From: Plasmopara viticola
Lineage: Eukaryota > Oomycota > Peronosporomycetes > Peronosporales > Peronosporaceae
Length of the DNA stretch: 64,000 bases
Direction: 5' to 3'
Assembly: GCA_001695595.3 (NCBI GenBank)
Contig: MBPM02000021.1
Span: 496,001 to 560,000 of the forward strand
Below are positions 11,001-21,000 of the stretch, one piece after another. Position numbers and translations under genes: made by a program. The notes under the pieces are model-generated. The model was not told where the DNA came from. It did no database searches and saw only the letters and a list, made by a program, of their open reading frames with translations. How positions within the stretch are numbered: position 1 is the stretch's first letter; each line of letters opens with the position of its first letter.

Positions 11001-12469
11001 TCTTGCTGTTTCTTGGCCGCCACGCCAATCTCCGTCTCGCCATGCCCATACGCAATCCCATTGATGGAACATTTCCGAAACTCCATCACGTTGCACGTCA
11101 ACGTCCCCGTCTTGTCGGAAAAAATGTAATCAATCTGCCCCAATTCTTCATTGAGTGACATGGTACGCACTTGACAGGGCGTGTCCGACTCGTCGTGGTA
11201 CATTTCCAAATCGTTGTTCATAAAGTACGCCTGCATAAACTTCACCGACGTCATGCTCACGTACAACGAGACGGGAATGAACGAGTTCAAGAGCAAAAAG
11301 TAGTACAAGACCATGATGCAGAAATTGCGCCCAGGCGCTTGGACGGCCGCAGTGGTGCGGTCGTACAGGTACCACGCGGCATCGTCGCGGTCCCGATCGA
11401 GGTTGTGGGCGTTCCAGATCGTCGAAAAGATTGCGCCCGTGAGGCACAAGGCGAGCATCAAGACACAAATGTACAGAATCTGCGTGTTCAAGCGTCGTTC
11501 AATGTTGCTCCACTTCATGGGGTTCGACGACGACGCCATCATGATCTTCGTGTCTGGTCCAGTATTGACGACCAGGCCGTAAATGTACTCGGTATTGCGC
11601 AACGTCGAGCCACGCAAGACAATGGCAGTGGTCGTAATCACTTCCTTCTTGCGGTTCGCGAGCGTCAACGACCCACTAAAGCGATGGATGGCATTGTTGG
11701 GCCTTTCACACACAACGGTCCCCGTCAAGGTCGCCACGGCCGCGTCGGTCACTAACGTCGGGTACGTGGCTTCTACTCCTTGCCGCAACTTAAGATTCGT
11801 CTCGCCATCCAACGACTTGGTCTCGACGTAACAAATGCCCGTCGGGTTCAACGGGTCGGGTTCACACGCGCCCAAGATGACCAAATCCGCCGGGACCGGG
11901 TCGCGATTGAACACCTTGACCACGTCGCCTACTTGCAACGTGTGCCACTTGGCAAGTTCAAACGTTTTGGTCAAACGGTGGTACTTACGACACAAGAGGT
12001 TATTGGCAATATGGTCGGCTTGGTGCCGTTTATAGTCTTCGAGGCACGCAAAGAACATGTCAATGAGGACAATGATTGACAACGCAGGCAACGACGCAGG
12101 GAAGCCCCCCGTGTTGGAAATGGGTTTGATCGTTTGCATGATGGAGATGATGAGGAAGTAGGCATTTGCGAGCTTGCTAAATTCATAAAAGAGGAGCTTG
12201 GGGACAAAGTTATAAAGCGTAAAGCGACTCGTGATGACAAGGTTTGAGCAATAATTGTAGGCTGCGTTCAATTCCGGTGCATTCACGTGGACGTGGCGAT
12301 AATTCTGTTCATCCACGAGCTCCTCGTCGTCCTCGTGGACTTCTGAACTGTCGTCCACCTCGTCGACATGGACGTCCACCATGTCGCTTCCATCGCTAAG
12401 GAAGGACGGCTGCTTTAGCAATGCATAGGACGCAGTGGGGGAGCCACCATCGGCAGGCGAGGACGCCAT
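8087..12469 (-). CDS. P4-type ATPase, phospholipid flippase, 1460 aa
   Basis: Type IV P-type ATPase that flips aminophospholipids from the outer to the inner leaflet at plasma membrane, Golgi or endosome, normally with a CDC50 partner (not in this window). Key motifs in order: the actuator DGETN near residue 221, phosphorylation motif DKTGTLTCN near 452, SSPDEQAL in the nucleotide-binding domain, [14 protein letters not shown], and [21 protein letters not shown] near 926. TM1-2 lie around residues 95-140, TM3-4 around 330-415 with the PISL-like IPVSLYVS segment, and six more helices follow GDGAND. The N-terminal 60 residues are acidic and the C-terminal 270 residues are Ser/Arg-rich and likely regulatory. 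Single exon. Longer than typical yeast or human relatives (about 1150-1350), mainly through the C-terminal tail. Confidence 0.96.
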   Translation of the reverse strand: [1460 protein letters not shown]

Positions 12470-14470
12470 AGGAACTTCTCGGGTTGGTGACTGAGGCTGC
12501 CTTCTAATCCAGTATTAGCCCCCGAAGTTTAGGCCTAAAGTAAAAATGGGACACGCTTGATTGACTATAATTGATACCCTGGGATATCCGTTGCCCAAGG
12601 GACTGTAACAGGTAAGGGTTAAAGGGGAGTCGGCACTGTTAAAGGACGCATATTCGTCTGCTGAATATCGTATTGACCTTTGAAATCAATCAACGGGAGA
12701 CAGAGTGGAAAGTACTAAACAGATGGAACAATACGCATCAAGAACAAAAAGGGTCGAATTTAGAGGCTGGGATGGGATTCATATGGACGAGAGCTCTATT
12801 TAAGGGGGTTGGACACCCCTAGTGTACAGTACCGTATTGGTCAATACGGGCCGGGATCTACGCTGTTCATTACGGCCTTCTTATGCGGTTACTGGCTTCT
12901 TATTCTTCGACCAAGCGCTAAAGCGGAACCGATTTAGGGTATCTGTGTCATATATATTTACACAACTAGATCCTGTGCTGGCTATCCAGTCCATTAACAA
13001 TCGCCCAAGAGCGCGATTTGGTCGCCCCTCTTCGTGTCCTGTCGCTACAATACAATACATGATGAAATTCCTCACCGCGATTGTCGAACGCAGTCGACCA
13101 CGTCTCAAATTAGACGATGGCCACAAACGTTCGTCTGCGACGTTTTTAGCTGCAACAGAGGGTTTTTCAAAATGATTTTAGCACCAACTCTCGTGTATAT
13201 CAGCAACTGCTGTTAACTTACATTCTGTAGTAAAATTTATGCAATAAATTGGTAATGGCTGTGTGCCGAGTGCTACTCTCTCGCTATCGACCATGCATTT
13301 AGCATCTATGAGTAAGTGATTTAGCTGGATAATACAACAGTATTTCCTGACTTGCGTCCTAGGGTACGATTTATGTTTATATAGTAACATCAAATGGTTG
13401 CCTGACATTATGCGTGTCACATGTCAATAAGGCCTGCACCAAACTTTTGGGTATTTATTACGGACCAACACTTTCAGTGGTTCATAGACTTCAGCATCTT
13501 TTCATGGAAATGAAAAAGTGTTGTTCGTATTGCCTTCAGCGCGCAAGAACTTTACGAGGTCAAGTTGTTATTCTTCAACAAAGTATTCTACCCGTTTGAT
13601 GATCCACGGCCAGTGATTGTTATATTCCGTCCACTGGCTTCCGAGATCAACTTTCAGGACTTATTTTACGCTTCATGTGTTGTTTAGAGTCTTCCAACGC
13701 TCTGTCCCGCGAGTGTTGGTTTCTTCCCAACAGTCAAGGTAGAATAGTTTTAACGCCTATTCTAGACTCCATCAAGAGTCTTCAGCTCTACATCTGATTC
13801 TAGCTGGCAAGATGCCGACTAAACTACCATCCTGGGCGGACCCAATTGTTCGACTTCTCGTAGAGTAACTTCGCCTCTAGGAACAAGACTATGGTTTTCT
13901 TTACGCCCAAATTCTATCGGCCCGGACAACGTGGTTTCACACCATTTCCATCGCTGGACAAATAATGGGTCTTATTGGTACCTTGCACTTCTTACATGGC
14001 ATACCCAATTTCGGGAAAAAACTTACAAGGCTTCCAGTCATATTTGACAGGCTAACCACGCCCATTTTTAGCAATGTGGATATTGCCTACAGCAATTGTG
14101 GTTGAACTCTCGCCGGAGCCACAATGCCACTGGATTATATAAAATTACTGGCTGCTCAAGGAATATTTAGGCCGGCGCAAATATTCACGGAGTGCCCAAC
14201 ACCTTTTACGGCTACAATTTTTCCCGTTTCTTGGCTCCGGGCGGCTTATCAGCGCACATTTAAAAACCAATTTGACAAGGCTGGCTCTCTGCTACGTTCA
14301 CTGAACCCTTATTTAATCGGGCCTAGTCAAGTGCCGAAGTTTTACGCCGCACACCTCACCCGGACTTTTGATAAGTATGAAGTATCTGAGCGAAGTGTGG
14401 CCAGAATTTGCCAAATTTTAATGAAAATTAAAACACCGACATTGCCTCTTTCTCGACTCGGAGTCCTAGG
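12470..14470. other. Gene-poor flank of P4-ATPase gene
   Basis: Starts with the P4-ATPase promoter side. No intact gene. A TATTTAAG box near 12796 followed by T/G-rich sequence, plus a TGTAACA-type start near 12605, could mark a decayed solo LTR, but no partner LTR or target duplication was found. Open frames at 12822-13175 and 14124-14492 show no family resemblance; the latter runs into the fold-back element that follows and may be the remnant of a decayed gene or transposase. Confidence 0.3.
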
Positions 14471-14698
14471 AAAACCTGATACGACCATGTAGACCCGCCA
14501 TTACAAACTGGGTCGACATGTCCTATTAGAATAGGACATACTAATAGGACTTTACTTAGTTGCTTCCTACACAAACCTTAGATTAAGCGGAACTACATCT
14601 ACAAAGATCCATGTAGGAAACCATAAATTGCCTACATTAATAATAGGACATGTCGACCCAGTTTGTAATGGCGGGTCTACATAGTCGTATCAGGTTTT
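14471..14698. mobile_element. Fold-back (MITE-like) element with 58-bp inverted arms
   Basis: Two inverted arms of 58 bp, 14471-14528 and 14641-14698, match at 57 of 58 positions and enclose a 112-bp non-coding centre. Each arm starts AAAACCTGATACGAC at its outer end. Such structure is typical of non-autonomous DNA transposons (MITEs or foldback elements). The outer flanks are not complementary, so the arms end where stated. No target duplication is evident next to the arms, so the exact boundary or superfamily is undecided. The near-perfect arm identity in a heavily decayed neighbourhood suggests a fairly recent insertion. Confidence 0.7.
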
Positions 14699-17600
14699 AC
14701 ATATATAGAAGGTCGTAGAAGATACTCCGACCTTCTATATCAGCTCCGGTACAACGCTTTATTTCTCGGTTATCGTCTTCAGATCTCACTGCTACAGCCT
14801 TAACCTGCCATCATGATTATGGAGCTTTGAGAATTGCCCCAAACAAATTTTTGTGTTGCGATTTTGCGACACAAGTTTGGTCAAATGGCTTAGTGCTTTT
14901 CGAGGGTTCTTCGGGCAACACAAAATGGTGTCAGTTTTTTATTGACTTAAACCAACTGACCACGCCAGGTCACGTTGCAATTACAATCCATTGCGATTTT
15001 CCACGTTGTGCGAGCAGAGGTTCTTCGTTGCTTGTGGATGCACCAGAATGATATTCGCTTTCATGAGTTCCAAGCCAACATCATCGAAGTTACCGCTCAA
15101 GTCGGCTAATATATCGCTTCACATACAGCACTTCTATCAAGATTTATGCTGCAAACGTTTTAGCCATTCCAGCGCCAAGCTGCGGCAATTACTTCAATTA
15201 CTAGCCAGACTGCAAACCTTCAACATTTTACTGCAAAAATTCTATAATGGAAACTTGGTGCAGCTTAATAACGCTTCTGCACATTCTCTTTTCGATGGAA
15301 ATGAACTCGGTTGAGGTTTTAGCGTTATTGCTAATTGTACACTCAATGTTTCCCTGAACCCATTTTAGCAGCCGCCATATTTGGGTCCAATTCTATATGA
15401 GGAGATCATCCCTTTAGCCCGTTCGCTAAAAAGGTGAGCTGAAAATGGCTGGCCTTTCGAATTTTCGGCCTTAGCACTTTTCGAACTATTTGGCAATTTT
15501 GGCTTTTGACTTTTTTTACTCCTAAAATTAGTCGCAGTCGATATGCTAATTGCGCCTGATTGAGGTTACGGGTTACCCCAATCTAGGTCCCATTTGGTGG
15601 GACTACTGTCAAGTCAGCAATTTCCGCCGCCCAGTATAACTGCCTCTTCCAGTTTGCATTGGGCTTTGCGAGGGTGTTGTCTACCCCTAATTAGGGCCTT
15701 CACAAACCCGACGTCTTATGGCTTGGTGTTGCAACGATTCCCTCACGACAGTGCCTACAACTTTTCGACTTCCCAATTGCAGTCCCCAAAATAGCAGTTT
15801 TCGACCAGTGAGAGATTCGTTACTGATTTGGCGCAACTCCACTCATAAAAGTTATAACAGCCACGAAGGTGTCCTTGACCAGAGACGATTATGTGCGTGT
15901 TGTGTTTGCACTCTCTTTTGTGGTAGCCAGGTTGATAGCTTGGCTATTACCTGCAAAACTTCACTCTAATACTTCGTGTCCAAGAAAGCATGGAGAAGCA
16001 ATGAGAAGCAGCTTTTTAAAAACAGGTTTTACGTTACGTCAATGCTCGCATTTCTTGCCTGCAAACAGAAGAGGACAAACTTCATAATTACGTGTATGGG
16101 CTGAGGGCGTTTGATAGACTCGAAGCCAGTGTAGGTCGCACTAGGTAGTGGTATTACCATATTGTGCGAAATCAACTATGTTATGTTTCGAACGTCAAAA
16201 AGAAGTCCGTGCTTCGCACTGAGGAGCTATCAGAAAAGCGGTATATGGTCGAGTGGTCACTGTTCAATGTGTACAAATAGAAATCATTATGCTACATAAT
16301 GGTAATGCTCTCGTATCAATCAATCTCAACAGTTCGAAGCTCCATGAGATTTATTGCGTCAGGACTAATACATGGAGTCGGGCAGATAGCGATTTGCAAT
16401 TGCATTTAATTCAAATATAGAGCATAAGTCGAAGAATCGACGTAACTCTCTGATCGAATAACTACGACAGCCTCACTTCACTTCCTTCCATCTACAATTT
16501 TCATTGTTCCGGCTGAATTCTGTGGAAACGAAGCAATATCAAGATGTGTATCAGGTCATACAAGACGAACATAATAAGCTGACAATTCTTTTTGGCTTCG
16601 AGGAGATGCATCAATTTGTCGTATCGCATAGAAGCCCGACGCTTTTTGATGGCATATTTTCCATTTTGATAGCGCTATATAAAAGCATCTTCAACACATG
16701 GTCATGGATGATGCTTGAGGAAATCAAAGTCAGGAGAGCACGAAGAATCTCGAAAGAAGGAAATTAATTCTCCAACTCTGTGTCAGAGAGGTCGAAATGA
16801 CTTTTATGTCTACCCTGCTGCGGACGTAGCAGCAGAAGTTAGTTAAAGTAAACTTAAAGCTTTGTAGGAGAGCACACGAGCGTGCGATACCTCAATTAAG
16901 GCGGCAATCGTCTGCCGAAGCGTCGGTTGATGCTAGAAATTCTCGCGATTATCTTAAGTCGCACCTCAATAGGTTCGTTGGACCTTGTAATGACTCGTGA
17001 CGTGTAATGTTCTGGGCTGCACGCGCGCTACACTGATACATAGCCACAGACAGACTCGCTACTTAAAATAACGCCAACAAGTATAGCAAGATCAAAGATA
17101 ACTCGTACATGGTGGTCAACTTCACAGAATAGGCCTCTCACAAAGTCAGCAGATTATCCTACAACGCTAGATTTTTCTCCCCAAGTAATTTTCTTGAATC
17201 GGGTTTCAACATCAGCTTTGATTGCTTCACACTAAACCACTGCCAGGCGCTCACTTTTCGAGTTTGGCCGCTCACTCTGTTAATGCGGAAAAAACAAAAT
17301 CATTGCGGCTCGTGTGACAAGACCTTATAAGCAAAACGAATATGGCCATATCAAAAATAGCTTTTGAATTCTATTTCACAAGACTACAGCAGCGCCCTTA
17401 TCACTTGTACTCTTTGAAGATGTCGATTTGGCTTTTGATGATGACAAGGGCTTTCTTTGAACTGTTACATAGTAATTTTGAAACAATCTCCTCATCGTGC
17501 ACGAGACAGCAAAGTAAATACAAGTCGATAGTTTTAAGCTGGTATGAATGCAACATAAAGCACTTGTCATGTTTCTGTAGTGAGTAGACCTGACAACTTG

Positions 17601-17999
17601 CGTCGATAAGTGTTGGTTGGATAGCCTTGTAGCCCATCACCTAATGCGCTCGTGCCTTTGCAAAAGCTAAATGTTCGCATCTGTCACCAACTTTCGATGC
17701 GTAAAGCCAAACAAAAAGGTGCGAGCTGTACATGTCCATAGTGGCTTAGCCTTGCAGCAAGCCATACTGGGAACGACGCCAGGAGCATCGTACGACAATG
17801 TGTCGCATGCACGACAGCGGCACGTTAGGTATAAAGGCTATGCTCAAGCCTTTGAAAGCAAACACAGACAATACGACATCCAGAAATGCGCGTGCCCGAA
17901 TGTGAACCAGGGATTACCGCCGCAAGGTGAGGTAACTTACCCGAGCGTATAATCTTTGTGATGCGATGTAGATTTGTTGACATCATGTTGCTAGTACTC
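14699..17999. other. Gene-poor decayed DNA
   Basis: No intact gene. Short open frames (for example 14827-15051, 15594-15794 and 16504-16767) carry no recognisable domain. Around 16098-16182 is a repeat whose second copy lies at about 24258-24345. The stretch reads like old, mutated transposon or gene remains. Confidence 0.35.
16098..16182. repeat. Decayed dispersed repeat, copy 1
   Basis: Aligns by eye with 24258-24345, best over the segment reading CTAGGTAGTGGTATTACC here and CTAGTTAGCGGTATTAAC there, followed in both by a TATTGTG. Identity is roughly 65-75% with small gaps. Origin unknown. Confidence 0.4.
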
Positions 18000-18014
18000 T
18001 ACCGCTGGATATTC

Positions 18015-18058
18015 GAACCCCGAGCGGTCTAAGGCGCCAGTTAAAGGCACTGGTCCGA
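18015..18058 (+). other. tRNA-Leu-like fragment (D arm and anticodon arm)
   Basis: The segment reads like the D arm and anticodon arm of a leucine tRNA: GAGCGGTCTAAGGC followed by a CCAGT/ACTGG stem closing a seven-base loop TAAAGGC, one base away from an AAG-anticodon loop (position 33 is A instead of T). No acceptor stem or T arm follows, so this is a fragment, not a gene. Just upstream the minus strand carries a T-arm-like GGTTCGAATATCC and a D-arm-like GCGGTAGAGT. It may be a tRNA-derived SINE head or a broken tRNA gene. Confidence 0.35.
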
Positions 18059-21000
18059 GTACAATAGTTTGAATGCTGACTAAATATGTGCAATTGGGAT
18101 AATATTCCGATTGTTCAAGCTTTAATGCAAGCAAAATATAAAATGCAATGTTTAGTGTAAGTTTATATTATGCAACACTTATAGTATAATCAAATGCTCG
18201 GACAGTGTCTCAGCGCTATAAAGATTCATTATAAGCTTAATTTTAGCTCTTTTGCGTATGCAAAACTTTTGTTAATTTAAGTGCGTATTTAAATTCGCAC
18301 AAGAGCGACAACCGAGTAGCTGAAAAAAGTACTAGAACCCTTTGTCCTCAATCGCATCTCGTAAGCACATTGGCAGGATTCGAGCTACATTGCATTAAGC
18401 GCATCCTTAAGCAGAAAAGCCAGTTTTTGTGCGGTGGTTCCCGTGGGAGAGGGGACTACTTTTTTCAGTATTCGCTTGGTCATCCAAAAAGATCAGGCCG
18501 ACCGACAGCCCTCTTTGCTGTCTTTGTGGTCTGGTTTGCCGGCTTACTTTTAAAAGGCCTCGACTGGCTCAATTATGAATGGCACTGACATACCGACTCC
18601 AATAACCACTGGGGTATGACTACTCCTTAATGCGTTTTAGTAGAAGAAACTATTCTGTATAGCAATTGTAGTACAAACCCCACACGGATTGTATTTATAG
18701 GCTAGATCAGTCTTGCCTTTATATCTGGACGTTTTTGGACTCATTGTAGCCGTAACATATAAATTGTACGCTTGGATGTCAGCTATGCACTTGCGTAAGT
18801 CAGTTTTTCCGGATCAGGGTAGAAAGGAGCCGTCTCAATTTACGAACCGAGCACGGGTCCCGCTTGCATAAAAGTTCTGATATACATATGACAAATTTTA
18901 AGGCACATTGAAGGCCTACTTGACTTTTCAGGTGGCACGGGATCGAGGAGGCATGTAGACCCTTAGCTCATGGACAGGCCAAGTCTCCTTAGGGCTCTCT
19001 CTGTGCTTATGAGGAGCAGATACACCTTATCATTATAAGTGCATCCGTCGATGCTAGATCTTTGGCGATGTTTTCCAATTGCAATTAGGAAACCCCTAAT
19101 CAAGCTTCGTAGAACTGAGACCCCGCGACTAACGAGTCGTTCGGTATGCCTTTTTCATGACAACTTCCAGTAGGCTGCTCCATGCCTTCTAAGGGAAGAG
19201 GAAGAGCTGAGTGTTGCTTAGGCTTCAAAAAAATTGTAAGCTCAACACGAATATTTGTTAGAAATCTGGGCTTAAAACCAAATTTAGCTTCTAATCCCGG
19301 TTTGATAGTTGTTGATGCAACGGTGAAGAGCTTAGGTAGATTAAGGACTGCCGTTGTTAAAGATGGGGAATTGAATGCTTACGCTGGATGTTCTATTATT
19401 GAAGAAAGTCAGCTGAGTCTTTGCGAGCACAACAACATGACGTTGCCATTGCTTACTTAGCGACAAGAGGTACTACACAGAACTTCTAATTATAAAGTTC
19501 CTTACCTTCAAAAACATCAAGAGCCAATTAACTAATGACCTGAAAGCGAAAATTGATGTATTTTGTGGCTGGGATGCCACGATTCTGGATAGATCAAAGG
19601 GCAACCACATTTGTAACCAACCAGTTTGCTTCTAGCAGATTAATTATTAGTCAGTAGCCTCCGCGTGGCAGTGGACATGATTTAGTGACACAGTAATCCC
19701 AATATTAGTCTCATGCCTAGCCCTTGTGTTCCCTTTTGACCGGTCCATCGGAGTGTTTGTTCGACAAAAGAGACAAAGAATCCTTTTCAATATCATGCTC
19801 TCGCGCAACGTAAGAGCGTCTTTGCCCAATAGGAGATGTACTTGTGTTCCCAAAATTTAATTCTAGATCTAATACACCGTTTCCCGGCAGTTTAAATTTT
19901 AAGTGGTCAGTCGTTGCTCTTATAAATACTTGCAAGGCGTAAAGGGCTGCCTTCCCTCGCTTCGAGCTGACCTGACCTTTTGTTCGTAGACGACAAGCTT
20001 TCACATATTTTGGTTGTCTACGACAACTCATTTGCTACTGTGCAATTATAGGCTAGTTATACGGCGTGAAACTAGTGTTTTCTCAAATCCCTTAACAAAG
20101 TCAATGATTTTCCTCATCGTTTAATTCAAACTATGGCCATTGTCATCATCCCTTTGCCTTCGTCTTGTTCGTCATCACGTACAACGAGACTGTCCATCAT
20201 CGCTTTGTCCGACGTCATCGTTACCTACTTCGGCAATCAGCTGCGTACCAATTTCCAGCTTCATCAAAACAATTCACATCCTTAGCAACAAATTGCTTTT
20301 GTGCGCAGCAACCAAATTGTCGTTAAAAATTAGCGCAGCTTCATCATGGTCTTTGTGCTTTTCACCAAAACGCATCAAGTGACATCTTTTGACTCCCACT
20401 CGTGCTGCGTATTATGTCGACAGCCACACTTGGATCGAACATATCACCATTTCACAAGGTGTCGTATCAAAGCTTCTGGTCGTCTTCATAAATACTTTCT
20501 TGTGTTGACTCTTCAGTGACCATGTCGACGTATTGTCCTTGCGGCGTACAGATTTGATCTTGTTGCCACCATCTTATCACAACTGGTCCTTATTTGTTTT
20601 AAACAACTCACCGATCGCACCCCCTTCGACAAGCTGTGTGTATATAGCCAGCACCGAAATGCATCTTTCATTATGGCTCTTGTTCTCTGCTGTATCAATG
20701 ATTTTCTCGTCCGAAAAAATCATTTTTTGTACTTAATCACACATAATTTTTATGCAGTAAGGGCCAAGTCGAGAGTTAAATGTCAGCCCCTTTTGTTTTG
20801 ACTTCGGCGTTTGTCAGATTTAAATGCTCGAATATGATAGATTGGTCGCGAACATCGTCTCGTTTTGTTCCTTTGCAATCAGATTTAGTATGTAAGTTCT
20901 ACCGGCCTTCTTCATGCTATATCTTAATTCCCATCAATCGCATCTGAAGTACTAAAAGACTTGCAAGCACGTCAGCCACGTTTACACGATGACACCACGT

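Noticed and set aside
8336..11158. Several long plus-strand frames opposite the P4-ATPase.
   Set aside because: Antisense shadows of a strongly supported P-type ATPase gene.
12605..13000. Possible solo LTR with TGTAACA start and TATTTAAG box.
   Set aside because: No matching end, target duplication or second copy was found in the window, so it was kept only as a remark.
20100..20760. Minus-strand broken frames considered as a decayed gene.
   Set aside because: Fragments such as an alternating Asp/Ala-His segment are suggestive, but no motif identifies a family.
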